Shown here: positions 17,397-26,768 of the stretch, one piece after another | How the letters are laid out: each line of letters opens with the position of its first letter | How positions within the stretch are numbered: position 1 is the stretch's first letter | Assembly (NCBI RefSeq): GCF_036577625.1 | Contig: NZ_JARBDC010000038.1 | Coordinates: forward strand, 62,001-126,000 | Source of the DNA: Paenibacillus_AB sp036577625 | GTDB lineage: Bacteria > Bacillota > Bacilli > Paenibacillales > NBRC-103111 | Length of the DNA: 64,000 nucleotides | Reading direction: 5' to 3' | The notes under the pieces: generated by a model | Seen by the model: only the letters and a program-made list of their open reading frames with translations | Told to the model about the DNA's origin: nothing | Database searches by the model: none | Program-made: the position numbers and the translations under genes

Positions 17397-18440
17397 TCAA
17401 AGATCAAATTTCCGTCTGGAAATTAGAATATTAACTGCAATTCCAGCAAAACCGAGAAGGATGGCCAAAACGAAAATGTTCAACTGCGACGGAGCTTCAA
17501 AGAGAAACTTTCTAGCCATTCCTTCAGGTATAATCCCTTTGGTGAGGTAATAGGCTCCGTAGAGGCACGGGAAAGTGGCAAGTCCGATCTGAAATATTTC
17601 CCGTTTATCTGGTCTGTCCTCGTGATTGACTCTTTCTATAGCATGCATTTTTTCAATAAGTGATCGGATCCCAACCCGGATATCTTTGTTTTCTCGCCGT
17701 TTGCTGTCTTCGTCGATAGTCATTCCCAGGGATTCACGCAGAAGGATACAGAAGATTCCACAGAAGCGGGTTCCAATCTGATGTTCGAATAATTGGATTT
17801 CATGATCTGCCTTAGACCGGCTACTTGATTGAAGCGCTTGGATCAAACTGTACGTCATATTGCGAAATACGGGGTCTTCGACGCCATCAACCATTTCATT
17901 AAAGGCAGCGTAGGCGTCCCGTTTGAGCAGGTAATATTTTTCAAAGTCCTCCGTGAATTTCAGCAACTGATGACTGAGTTTTGCCCTTCGCTGCTGAAGA
18001 ACCGCATGAAGAAGCAAAAATGGAAAAAAACATGCACATGTTCCAATCAGGAAAGAGGCGCCAATGCCAACTTGGTCGTACGGGAGATTCGCGTCCCATT
18101 TTCCGTAAACTTCGAACAAATAATTCCCGATCACAATGCCTATGAGAACACTGAAAAATAGAAATACGAATGTGCCTAGCTTCGCTGCAGAAACGGGCAT
18201 TTTGAACAATACTTGCAGGTGCATCGAAATATACCGAAGAATCCGATTTCTGAAATCTTCATTCGCATCTATACCTTGACCATGACCTTCGAATCGACGA
18301 TGGTATTCTTTATACTGTCGATACAGCTCGACCGCTCGTAAAAACAATACGGATGCAGCCAAAACCGATCCGATAAGAATCAGTGAACCAGAAATGATTA
18401 GCCAGTTGTTCGAAAAGAATTCGATAATATGGAGGTTCAC
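17397..18440 (-). CDS. tadB: TadB-like pilus assembly platform protein
   Basis: A 347-residue membrane protein with hydrophobic helices near residues 12-35, 88-110, 122-150, 290-310 and 320-342, and a central soluble T2SSF-like region. It is the partner of TadC in the pilus platform. The GTG at 18440 is chosen because it overlaps the TadA stop (GTGA) and is preceded by GGGGGGAGAAAG; an ATG five codons earlier lies inside TadA. The C-terminal helix ends in the basic RRKFDL. Confidence 0.75.
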   Translation of the reverse strand: MNLHIIEFFSNNWLIISGSLILIGSVLAASVLFLRAVELYRQYKEYHRRFEGHGQGIDANEDFRNRILRYISMHLQVLFKMPVSAAKLGTFVFLFFSVLIGIVIGNYLFEVYGKWDANLPYDQVGIGASFLIGTCACFFPFLLLHAVLQQRRAKLSHQLLKFTEDFEKYYLLKRDAYAAFNEMVDGVEDPVFRNMTYSLIQALQSSSRSKADHEIQLFEHQIGTRFCGIFCILLRESLGMTIDEDSKRRENKDIRVGIRSLIEKMHAIERVNHEDRPDKREIFQIGLATFPCLYGAYYLTKGIIPEGMARKFLFEAPSQLNIFVLAILLGFAGIAVNILISRRKFDL

Positions 18441-19909
18441 CCTTTCTCCCCCCATGTTAACGTGCTCGAGCGGAGTTCCTCTGGAATCGGCAGGTGAGCA
18501 GCAAGTCTACGAAGGGTTTCCATCCCCTCCTCAAAAGCGGCCCGATCCCTCTTCCGCATATTACGCTGCAGCGTCGGGTGAATATCCGCATTCCAACACC
18601 ATTGTTCCCCGTCGAACCACATGATTTTTTTACTCGTAACTGACATATCGGTTGCATCAAAATGGATCTCGGAAATCTCCGTATTCCGCAGGGTCTCGCT
18701 ATCTTCGTCGACCTCAAACACAAAAACAAAATCGATCAGGTTAGCGTAGTCGGTCAACGAAATTCGATAGTTTAACCCTTCCGTATGCCTCAGCTCCTTA
18801 CGAGCCAATGTACCCGGAACATTGGTCGAGTCTTTTTCGTGCATGGTCGTCATAACAAGCCCGCGTGTGTTTGCGCATGCCTCTTTGTACATCGGCGCTT
18901 CGACTTCCCGCACTTCGCCGATTACATAGATTTGAGGGTCCATACGAAGTGTGCGAGGAAAGACCAATGGGACCATCGTTTTGTCATCCCCAACAAACTC
19001 CGTGATGTCACGATCCGGAAACCTCTTTTTTAAATCCAATTCCCATGCATTTTCCGCAAGTACGGTAATAAGCTCGGGACGTGTCTCCATGAATAAGGAC
19101 AAAATGAATGTGCTTTTGCCTGTTCCGGGTTCACCAGTAAGAATGATTTTCGACCCGCATCGAGCTATCATCCGGTAGACAGGTATTCCTGCTTTGTCTA
19201 TCGTTTTTAATTCAGCCTGCTGTTGCAGAGTGAATTGCTCAAGCACATTTCTCCGAAAAACTACAGTTGGATGTTTACTCATGGGCGGGATCGTGATGAC
19301 AACGCGTGTCCCGTCATACAGGTTAAGCTCGGCATACGGCTTCTCCCGTGACATGACGGCCTCATCTTCACTTCGCGTCAAGTTATTGATGAGGCGGTAT
19401 ACATCTTCGATGCTGTCGTACTGTTCGTGCGTCCGATGAGTCCGCTCGGTCGGTTTCCGATACCGAACCTCTTTCCCGTTCAGCCGGCATTTGCCGACAG
19501 TTGGATACTTCTCCATCCAGACACTTACACACCCGAACCCCCAAGTTTCGTGAAATAGGGCATCGACCAGATTCTCGTAGATTGCCGGGGGTTGGATTTC
19601 GTTTAGCTTGTATTCATCTATGATTTGTCGTATTAAGGTTTTGACTTCCTCTACTTCCTCGGGATGGCCTTTCGAGGCACGATGCGTCTGCGTCACATAT
19701 TTCCGTTTCTCTTTATTATCTTTGGCCTTGTTCAATCGATCACTAAACCAATGATCAACGATTGCAATGGCCTTTTTGAAATTCTGCATCGCATAGCCTT
19801 GCCCTTGATAACCCGCCTGGCCATCATTTCCCTCTCGCGTGTAGTCCGCCAAGACATCGAAAGGGATTTCCTTTACACCTTTTTCAATCAATTCCTTCAC
19901 TGCATCCAT
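18437..19909 (-). CDS. tadA: TadA/CpaF-type secretion ATPase (VirB11 superfamily)
   Basis: A 490-residue cytoplasmic ATPase that powers pilin assembly. Walker A is GEPGTGKST (259-267), a Walker B region follows in LRMDPQIYVIGEVRE, and a histidine box is seen in MTTMHEKDST. The N-terminal 200 residues form the CpaF-type helical and N-terminal domains. The ATG at 19909 has a strong AAGGGGAGAG site; a GTG at 19972 would add 21 Pro/Gly-rich residues without a Shine-Dalgarno sequence. TadB follows with a 4-nt overlap. No separate VirB11 is seen in the type IV secretion operon, so this may be the only VirB11-type ATPase of the element. Confidence 0.9.
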   Translation of the reverse strand: MDAVKELIEKGVKEIPFDVLADYTREGNDGQAGYQGQGYAMQNFKKAIAIVDHWFSDRLNKAKDNKEKRKYVTQTHRASKGHPEEVEEVKTLIRQIIDEYKLNEIQPPAIYENLVDALFHETWGFGCVSVWMEKYPTVGKCRLNGKEVRYRKPTERTHRTHEQYDSIEDVYRLINNLTRSEDEAVMSREKPYAELNLYDGTRVVITIPPMSKHPTVVFRRNVLEQFTLQQQAELKTIDKAGIPVYRMIARCGSKIILTGEPGTGKSTFILSLFMETRPELITVLAENAWELDLKKRFPDRDITEFVGDDKTMVPLVFPRTLRMDPQIYVIGEVREVEAPMYKEACANTRGLVMTTMHEKDSTNVPGTLARKELRHTEGLNYRISLTDYANLIDFVFVFEVDEDSETLRNTEISEIHFDATDMSVTSKKIMWFDGEQWCWNADIHPTLQRNMRKRDRAAFEEGMETLRRLAAHLPIPEELRSSTLTWGEKG

Positions 19910-19977
19910 TACTTCTCTCCCCTTTACTGGCCGTTCGCCGTTTCCCGGGGGTTCCCCAACTGGTTTGTTCACTCATG

Positions 19978-21087
19978 CTAACCCAAACGTTTTTCTTGCA
20001 GACCGGCTGTGAGCCGATTCAGCCATGTTTTCTTTTCAGGTTGCGGGATAACCGGCAGTCCGTAGTCGTTGACAATCGTTTCCGCTAACCTCTGAATCCC
20101 CGCTTGAGTGAATTTTTGATCCATCGGATTCGGACCAGGCACATAAGGCAACTGGAGGACGCAACCGGCCTGCAGATGATCGCTCACCGAGAGTTTTGCC
20201 TCGTTCCCGAAACCGTCAAAATTGTAAATGAACGAGTTATGGCGTAGATCGAGGTCAAATTGATACCGGATTTGCGGAACAAAAGCATAAAACTCCTTCA
20301 TTTCCTCCCGTTTTGATGTCGCGACTAAGTATTTTCTCTTGATTTGCTTCAAGGCAACAAGGGTCATGGAGTTGTCCCAATAGGGATACACAATAAAGAT
20401 CGTTAAATCAAATGCTGCCTGAATTAATCCGTAAATCTGCTCCAATTTGTGTGGATGAAACCCACGGGCATAGTCAATCTTCGGATTGCCTGCGATATAA
20501 AACAAATTGTCCCGCTTCGCCTCCGCAAGTTCTTTGATTCGTCCGGAAGAAAGGCCGCCAGCCTCAAACTCTCGGTACAATTGATTCAGTCCCTGCGAAT
20601 GGGATGTAACGTTGTACGGATCCAATTTGACCAAACCAATGTGGGCGCTCGTTCGTTGCGCGATCCTTTCGCTAAGCGCTTCGGAAATAAGACAGACGCC
20701 GGACTTCCGATGGCAAGCTATTAACGATAGCGCAGGTTGTAGGCGCCCCTCATACCGCTGCGGGAAAAGGAACTTCTCGACCTCCTCCTGGATCCCTTGG
20801 TCCGATCGATCGACCAGAAACGGGATTCCTTTCAGCGTGCAGAGCTCTTTGATTTTCTCGTAATCGCTTCGGAGTCCGTTCCGGACGTCCACGATATACG
20901 CAACGTTATGCTTGGCATATTCGTTCGAATACGACTCCAGCTCGATGGCAGATACGTGGTCAAGAAGGAGAACGTCGCATATTCCAACGTTTTTTCCGTC
21001 CATAGAGAACTGCGCATCCGTTACACCGTTGATGTGCTGAATAATGGATACAATACGACTTGTCTTGCCAATTACTCCGACCTTCAT
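19978..21087 (-). CDS. tadZ: TadZ-like protein of the Tad operon
   Basis: A 369-residue cytosolic protein with an N-terminal receiver-like part (about 1-115: VLLLDHVSAIELES, VAYIVDVRNG) and a MinD-like remainder lacking a Walker A P-loop (SLIACHRKSGVCLISEAL at the expected place). A late segment, QLPYVPGPNPMDQKFTQAG, resembles the end of ParA/TadZ folds. It is translationally coupled to the upstream CpaB-like gene (ATGA). TadZ targets the Tad machine to a cell pole or site. It is a distant paralogue of the 3077-4432 protein. Confidence 0.65.
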   Translation of the reverse strand: MKVGVIGKTSRIVSIIQHINGVTDAQFSMDGKNVGICDVLLLDHVSAIELESYSNEYAKHNVAYIVDVRNGLRSDYEKIKELCTLKGIPFLVDRSDQGIQEEVEKFLFPQRYEGRLQPALSLIACHRKSGVCLISEALSERIAQRTSAHIGLVKLDPYNVTSHSQGLNQLYREFEAGGLSSGRIKELAEAKRDNLFYIAGNPKIDYARGFHPHKLEQIYGLIQAAFDLTIFIVYPYWDNSMTLVALKQIKRKYLVATSKREEMKEFYAFVPQIRYQFDLDLRHNSFIYNFDGFGNEAKLSVSDHLQAGCVLQLPYVPGPNPMDQKFTQAGIQRLAETIVNDYGLPVIPQPEKKTWLNRLTAGLQEKRLG

Positions 21088-21914
21088 TTGCTTACCACCC
21101 CGTTATCGACGGCCAGAATCAGTTTATAGCCTTCTTCGATTGCCTGTTTCAAGTCAGCATATTTCTTTTTCGTCAAGAAGAGTTTTACATTTTGCGGCTT
21201 CCCTGTCCCCTCGGACCGGTCGTTAATCCCTTCTGCGTTTCGAATTTGCTTATTAGCTGAATCGAACACATACCGGACACGCACGTTTTCGAAAAACGGC
21301 TTCGTCAACGGTCGTTCTTCTTTGTCGGGTACGACAGCATACGATTGGGACGTACCAGCCGTGGCAGTTATATTAATTTCAGCCTTGTTCGAAAAAAGGG
21401 GGTCTTGGGTAACCGTTCCTTTCACGTTCGCAGAATTTTGATTCTGCTGTTCGTACCACTTTCGGAGAGACTCTGAAGGCGTCAGCCAAACTTGACCGAT
21501 GTCGCCGATCCTTCCCGTCCAGTCGATGACCTCCCACCAGTCATCCGGAATCGGATAGGCAATTTCGTCAGCTTGTGGGACAAGCACCGATTCTGCCACG
21601 TGATGAGTGGTCAAATACTCTCCGGGATACAGCGGTGAAACAAGCGTCTTTTCCAACACCTCCTTCATCCGATCTACCGTAATCATACTCGGGGTCACCG
21701 AAGCCTTAAGCACTTCCTTTACTTCGAAAAGCTCTTTAAAGTTGGCAGGAGTAATCTCGGTATACGTCTCGATCTTTTTTCCATCTTTCGGCGAAAAAAC
21801 AAATTCCTTCGGAAGTAAACTTTCCCCCTTGAGAAAGAGTAGAAAGAACATTGAAAGTCCTGCAACGGCTATCAATATGGACAATAGAAACAGTACGTTT
21901 ACTCTAATTTTCAT
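21084..21914 (-). CDS. CpaB/RcpC-like protein with SAF-type domain
   Basis: A 276-residue protein with an N-terminal transmembrane helix (VLFLLSILIAVAGLSMFFLL) and an outer domain. The segment SPLYPGEYLTTHHV resembles the SAF/CpaB pattern seen in flagellar and pilus assembly proteins, and IPDDWWEV follows. In Gram-negatives CpaB helps the secretin; here no secretin exists, so it may act at the wall. ATG 21914 has AAGGAG 9 nt upstream. It is coupled to TadZ downstream. Confidence 0.6.
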   Translation of the reverse strand: MKIRVNVLFLLSILIAVAGLSMFFLLFLKGESLLPKEFVFSPKDGKKIETYTEITPANFKELFEVKEVLKASVTPSMITVDRMKEVLEKTLVSPLYPGEYLTTHHVAESVLVPQADEIAYPIPDDWWEVIDWTGRIGDIGQVWLTPSESLRKWYEQQNQNSANVKGTVTQDPLFSNKAEINITATAGTSQSYAVVPDKEERPLTKPFFENVRVRYVFDSANKQIRNAEGINDRSEGTGKPQNVKLFLTKKKYADLKQAIEEGYKLILAVDNGVVSK

Positions 21915-21927
21915 GTGAGGCGGCTCC

Positions 21928-22878
21928 TTACAGAAAGTCCATATCAAACGGCTTTATTTTGACATCACCGGGGCCTTCACCGCGGACTGCAACTCGCCAA
22001 GCTCCCCGAAGATTGTCCATAAACTCGTCTACAACAAAAAGTTGCATGATTTCGGATGGAAAGCGTTTTTGGACTCCCACGATTTCTCGAATCGCCTCTT
22101 CGGTACCACAACTCCATACCAGGATCGGATCCATACTATTCGGAACAGGATTGAATAACGCTCCGTGCTCTTGAGCAGTAAGCAAGTATTGTTTGATCTT
22201 GCGCTCCATAAATCTGGCTGGCTTCTTATCCTGCTGTAGCCGCTCTACATACATCACCATTTTGCCGAGAGGAGTCTGTATGGACATGAGGGCCATTGGC
22301 GAATCGTAGTTGGGTGCCAAGGGCGGGTACCACATGAACCCGTCTGGCTGCAGGACGCCCTTTTCAACCAGACGGATACGCAGTTCGTTAATGGCGCAAA
22401 AAGGCAAGCAGTTTCGGATCGTTTGTGTGATGCGAATCGGATCGGGTACTTCCATCCCCAGACCGTACCCTAAATAATTTTTGGCTGCGATTCCGATCGA
22501 CCATACATGCTCTCTTCCGTTGAACTGACTTTCGAACCTCCACCCCTCGTACCAACCGATCCTCTGGAGGTACCTTAAACGAGTAGCCAATTTATGTGCC
22601 TGCGGAAATACGTTGCGGTACAAATATCGAAGTTGTTTTTCGGTAAGCACTTTTGCCCTCGCCAATGTAATGGCGATTTCGATATCCTCCTTCGATATTT
22701 CGCCGCGGAGCACCCTATTGTAAATCGAGTCAAACGTAGTGTCGGGTTCTCGATTCCACTTCATTAGTTCGATCGTGAAAGTCGGATCATCGAAAAATGG
22801 AATCGTGCCGTCCCGCGCCTTCCAGATCGCAACCGGCATCGGGGCCGATTGCTGCTGATTAGATAATTCGGTACGCAT
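21928..22878 (-). CDS. Winged-helix protein of the Tad operon, unknown function
   Basis: A 316-residue soluble protein. Residues 60-135 form a winged-helix-like region (LTEKQLRYLYRNVF...LRYLQRIGWYEGW) that resembles the N-terminal region of the replication-relaxation protein at 26743-28395. The C-terminal half may carry a nuclease-like or DNA-binding fold (MALMSIQTPLGKMVMYVERL), but I see no catalytic motif. It overlaps the S1-domain gene by 20 nt and lacks its own clear ribosome binding site, so it is probably made by coupled translation. It may be a plasmid regulator carried in the pilus operon. Confidence 0.5.
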   Translation of the reverse strand: MRTELSNQQQSAPMPVAIWKARDGTIPFFDDPTFTIELMKWNREPDTTFDSIYNRVLRGEISKEDIEIAITLARAKVLTEKQLRYLYRNVFPQAHKLATRLRYLQRIGWYEGWRFESQFNGREHVWSIGIAAKNYLGYGLGMEVPDPIRITQTIRNCLPFCAINELRIRLVEKGVLQPDGFMWYPPLAPNYDSPMALMSIQTPLGKMVMYVERLQQDKKPARFMERKIKQYLLTAQEHGALFNPVPNSMDPILVWSCGTEEAIREIVGVQKRFPSEIMQLFVVDEFMDNLRGAWRVAVRGEGPGDVKIKPFDMDFL

Positions 22879-23809
22879 TGTTCATCATGGCCGCATGATT
22901 GGCTTCTAGCCTGAAGATCAAAACTCGCCCACGCTTGGCCGATTTTTCGATTCGGGTGATTTCCGCAGTAGCTCCTACGCCGGCCGGCAATCCGTCGTGG
23001 AATTTTTGCCGCAAAAATTTGCTCAGGTTTCCGATAAAGGTGATTCCTGAAGGCAGCTCGCAAAAATAACTGTTTGCCCCCGGTGCTTTCCCCGTAATCT
23101 TGACACTGACCTTGTCACCGACATTATGATGATTCTCAATCTCATCCCAGAAGCGTTCTTTTCCTTGCACGACAAGCGCCCGGCGAGACAGGATGACGCG
23201 ATATCCATATTCCTGGGAGCTGCTCACTTTATTTTTTACGAGTTCCTGCTCCTCGTCTTGCATAATCTCGGCCTCGGACTGCTCGAGTGAAATCGGCTCC
23301 GATTGGTCATCCTTCCGGATATCTTGAACTATCGCTTCGACTTCCGTTCCGACCGGTAGCTGATCACGAAGATTGCGAATTTTACGAACATCCCATTCGC
23401 TTGCAGGAATAATACATGGGAAGCCGCTCACATCGACAAAAACCAGGTTGCTGTCGAGAACGCCCGTGACAACACCACGGACCGTATCGCCTTTGCGTGT
23501 CACTTCCAGGAACTGATCGACGATACGCGGGATCGCTTCCCGCCGGCTTACCAAAACCACGCCTTCCGCTTCCATGATGTTCGTGACGATAAACGGTACC
23601 CGCGTATGAAGAAACCCATTAAACGTTCCAACTTCGCGATCCAAGAAGTCTTCTTTTTTGCAGTACAGGTTGGTGTTTTGGAAATTGATAACGATGAGTT
23701 CCTCTTTCTTCCCTCGTATTGTGGCTGTTCGGATTTGCTCCACTTTCCCATGCTGCACCCAGCGTCTTACCATCGATTCTCGCAAAATCTCCAAAACGTG
23801 CTGATTCAT
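22859..23809 (-). CDS. S1-type RNA-binding protein, first gene of the Tad operon
   Basis: A 316-residue protein with three OB-fold/S1-like segments: residues about 20-100 (NLYCKKEDFL...TRVPFIVTNI), about 103-170 (KGDTVRGVVTGVLDSNLVFV, CIIPASEWD, VGTEVEAIVQDI) and about 223-300 (NVGDKVSVKITGK, SGITFIGNLS). S1 domains bind single-stranded RNA. ATG 23809 follows AGGAGGATGTGTGG, just downstream of leader hairpin C. A paralogue with the same layout lies at 52814. Because it is encoded directly behind a leader terminator of a repeated family, it is a reasonable candidate for acting on those leaders; that is inference. Confidence 0.75.
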   Translation of the reverse strand: MNQHVLEILRESMVRRWVQHGKVEQIRTATIRGKKEELIVINFQNTNLYCKKEDFLDREVGTFNGFLHTRVPFIVTNIMEAEGVVLVSRREAIPRIVDQFLEVTRKGDTVRGVVTGVLDSNLVFVDVSGFPCIIPASEWDVRKIRNLRDQLPVGTEVEAIVQDIRKDDQSEPISLEQSEAEIMQDEEQELVKNKVSSSQEYGYRVILSRRALVVQGKERFWDEIENHHNVGDKVSVKITGKAPGANSYFCELPSGITFIGNLSKFLRQKFHDGLPAGVGATAEITRIEKSAKRGRVLIFRLEANHAAMMNNAYRII

Positions 23810-23853
23810 CCACACATCCTCCTCAGATTTGTGTACGTGTAGCGAAAAAAAAA

Positions 23854-23891
23854 GACGCGTAAACAGCCTCGATAGAGGCAATTTACGCGTC
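23854..23891 (-). terminator. Leader terminator hairpin C (GCGAAGGACGC family)
   Basis: Minus strand: GTAGCGAAG then GACGCGTAAA...TTTACGCGTC, a perfect 10-bp outer stem with inner GCCTC/GAGGC, followed by nine T residues. It lies 45 nt before the S1-domain gene and more than 140 nt after the VirD4-like stop, so it is in the 5' leader of the Tad operon. Confidence 0.85.
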
Positions 23892-23921
23892 CTTCGCTAC
23901 GATCATATTCACTTATACATA

Positions 23922-23950
23922 AAGATATACGATCAGTTTCTGGAATTCAA
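23922..23950 (-). promoter_or_regulatory. Promoter of the Tad operon
   Basis: On the minus strand TTGAAT (23950-23945), a 17-nt spacer and TATCTT (23927-23922). The -10 lies 31 nt before the terminator stem, the same distance as in the leaders at 28430 and 42930. Confidence 0.5.
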
Positions 23951-24032
23951 GCTTTTTTTTATGCATTTCGTGGAACATGCTCAGTTTTCGCCTTAACAAT
24001 ACCTATATACCCCGAATGTCATGGGTACCCAT

Positions 24033-26768
24033 TCATTTCTTTTTATCTTGATTTGATTCGAGTTTGGCTTGGACAGCTCGTACAAACGCTTGTGCATCTT
24101 CGTCCTCGTCAACGGAAACGTCTTTCAATTTACTCATTTTGTTTTCCGGTCCGTGATCCAGCTCAACTTTATGCATTGTAGGATCGGGAGGTTGTGTCGT
24201 CTTTTTCATGAATTCGGTCATATTTTTTGAGAACGAAAACGTTTCTTCTTCTTGGGTCGCAGATACGACGGACATGGATCTGTCGTCTTTACGTTCATCG
24301 TGTAACACGGGTTTGGCAACGCCAAGGTTCGGTATGTGATGATCAGCTGCAGGTAGCGACTCTTGAGATGATTGCCTTCCTGATTTGTTGGGTCCCGCTT
24401 CCTTTCCAGAAAATCCATCAAACCGCGAAACCAGGTTCTCGTGCTCATTGAATTCTGTCTCTAGTTCATCAGTTATTTTTTGGATTTCCTCCACACCGTC
24501 TTCCGGCGCCACTACAGATTCGATTTCCGAAACTGCCTTCAAGTCAACGTCCATTCGCCAGTAGCTCATGAAAAATTCCAAAGCTTCCGGATGGAGTGCT
24601 GCCTCCCATTCCGCTGCTTCGCCTTTATCAATAAAATCACCTTCCGCAAGGAAAGCCTTTTTCGTGCTCCCTTCATAAACAAGCCGGCAATATGAAAACT
24701 TAAAAGGGTTAAACATAATATCATCCTCGGATGCGACAGCGACCTCCTCCCGCGTTATGCTCTCAGAATAGGAGAAGTTCGGATTTTGCATCTTGTCCGG
24801 CGTAATACTCTCACGGACCGTCATGACGTCAAGGTTTTTCTTCCCGAAATACTTGGACAACTTTTCTGCGTCAAAATCGGTTACACCGCCATACACTATG
24901 AGGTTCCGAGTCGTACCCAGTGTTGCATCGACGAATTTGTCGCCGAATTTAATTGCGAATTGCGAGAGGGTTTGACATGCTACAAAAGGCGCGAGCTTAT
25001 ACTTTCTTCCTTGACTGGCCAGCTTCAAGAAAGGCCGGTTCATGTAATCGTAAAACTCGTCTACATACAAACTGACCAACGCACGGGTGTTCTCGTCTCC
25101 CTTTCTACGAAATACCGCATTTTGAACAGTCATCAGCACGAGTTTCCCAAACGCATCCGAAACGTCGCCGAGCAATCCGTTATCGGTATTGCAGAGCAAA
25201 ATGCCTCCTTTGGCCATGATGCGGTCAATATCAACCGTCCTCTCGTTCATAAAAATCCGAGCAAGATAAGGGTTCATGATGAGGTCTGACAATAAGTTTC
25301 GGGTCTGCCGCGTAAACTCACTCTGTTTGTCCAAAACGATTTCTCGCCCTTCGTATTCGTGACCCCTCGGATATTTCTGAACAATCCCGTCACGATCGAC
25401 CATGATCGCAAGCGCATCGTTTTTGAACCATCGGATTACACGCTTAACCAACATCCAGTAGATTTTCTGGTCTTTCTTCATACTTGCGATTTCTTCGTCT
25501 CTTGGAATTGTTTTTTCAACCGCAATAACTAAATCCATCGTGAATCGTGGATCCTGGTACATTCGATCAAGGTCCATCAAATCGCAATCATTAATGCGGT
25601 TAATTTTCAATAAGTAGATGTACATTTTCAGGACGGTCCGGCAAGCCTGACGGAAAAATTCGTTACTAACCTCACTCATGCCGTCGAGAACGGCAGTAAT
25701 GGTTTCTGCTACTTGAGATAATGGGCCAACAAGTACATTTATTCCGGGTGTATCCTCGTTGCTCGGGTCTAAGTAAATGATAAATTCGTCAGGTAAGCCA
25801 TGTTTCCGAGCGACATCATATGCGGAATCGCATAAATCTTTTGCAGGCTCAATGATAATCGAGCCAATCAAGTATTTCGCCATGGCACGCTTGAATTTCT
25901 CTGAGTTTACACCGTACTTTTTGGCCAGACGCGGATAATCGTTTATCATTTTCTGGACATGACCCATATCCTGTCGGAATGCTTTGATGATCTTCATGGA
26001 AGTCTTCCCGCTCCCCGGCGGGCCCAGTAGCGTAACACCCAGCTGCCTGGAATCTCCGGTCAATACCGCCGGCACCCCGGTATCGACTCGAGTCGCCAAC
26101 GTGATGTCCGGGAGGGTACCTGCCTTTTCGTCGCCAAATCTTCCAAGCCATTTATGCTCAAATTTATACTCGGCAAACCAAGTTTGCACGACCTCATCGT
26201 CTCGATAAAGTCCGATGATTCGTGATACAACGCCAAACGCCACAAAGTATGGAATTAACAAAACACCCATCGCAATGATTTGAACGGACTCTCGATGAAG
26301 TCGACCCTTGTATAAGGATTCGAAATTATCATGTATTCCGACGAGAGGTTCAAAACCTATCGGCATGATATAAAGCGAGCTGTAGTAACAAATGCTCAGA
26401 ACAATCGTGATGCTACACAGGATAAAACTGAATCCACGCCGGCGCAATGTTTTCGTCAGGAACTTTACCCGCGTTCCCAACAGCCATGTCGCCAATGGAA
26501 ACAACGAAAAATAGAGAAGCATCCAAAAAGGTGATTCATCAGGTGACGAGTAGAACCAAATCAGCAGCGGAAGTGGAAACGGCAGCTCTTCTGCCAACCC
26601 GCTTCGAGATAACTCATATTTCCCCCATAACAGGGAATACGTCATCGCAAGGACTGATACCATTGATACAAATACGATGAAATGGGTCAGGATGGCTAAA
26701 ATGAGTGGTGTCCATTTTCGAAAGTGAAAATCGCGTATTCCATCAGACACTCTGTTCATGATCGACAT
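24033..26768 (-). CDS. virD4: VirD4/TraG-type coupling protein
   Basis: A 911-residue inner-membrane ATPase that brings the relaxosome to the secretion channel. Four N-terminal transmembrane segments (about 21-47, 68-97, 112-136, 163-187) precede Walker A GPPGSGKTS (249-257). A Walker B-like LVSLYVDEFYDYMNRP and the motif CQTLSQF follow around 570-600. The C-terminal 150 residues are acidic and low-complexity, as in many coupling proteins that recruit substrates. ATG 26768 has GGAGGG 9 nt upstream and overlaps the relaxation gene by 26 nt. Two predicted helix pairs instead of one make the membrane part larger than in classical VirD4. Confidence 0.88.
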   Translation of the reverse strand: MSIMNRVSDGIRDFHFRKWTPLILAILTHFIVFVSMVSVLAMTYSLLWGKYELSRSGLAEELPFPLPLLIWFYSSPDESPFWMLLYFSLFPLATWLLGTRVKFLTKTLRRRGFSFILCSITIVLSICYYSSLYIMPIGFEPLVGIHDNFESLYKGRLHRESVQIIAMGVLLIPYFVAFGVVSRIIGLYRDDEVVQTWFAEYKFEHKWLGRFGDEKAGTLPDITLATRVDTGVPAVLTGDSRQLGVTLLGPPGSGKTSMKIIKAFRQDMGHVQKMINDYPRLAKKYGVNSEKFKRAMAKYLIGSIIIEPAKDLCDSAYDVARKHGLPDEFIIYLDPSNEDTPGINVLVGPLSQVAETITAVLDGMSEVSNEFFRQACRTVLKMYIYLLKINRINDCDLMDLDRMYQDPRFTMDLVIAVEKTIPRDEEIASMKKDQKIYWMLVKRVIRWFKNDALAIMVDRDGIVQKYPRGHEYEGREIVLDKQSEFTRQTRNLLSDLIMNPYLARIFMNERTVDIDRIMAKGGILLCNTDNGLLGDVSDAFGKLVLMTVQNAVFRRKGDENTRALVSLYVDEFYDYMNRPFLKLASQGRKYKLAPFVACQTLSQFAIKFGDKFVDATLGTTRNLIVYGGVTDFDAEKLSKYFGKKNLDVMTVRESITPDKMQNPNFSYSESITREEVAVASEDDIMFNPFKFSYCRLVYEGSTKKAFLAEGDFIDKGEAAEWEAALHPEALEFFMSYWRMDVDLKAVSEIESVVAPEDGVEEIQKITDELETEFNEHENLVSRFDGFSGKEAGPNKSGRQSSQESLPAADHHIPNLGVAKPVLHDERKDDRSMSVVSATQEEETFSFSKNMTEFMKKTTQPPDPTMHKVELDHGPENKMSKLKDVSVDEDEDAQAFVRAVQAKLESNQDKKK

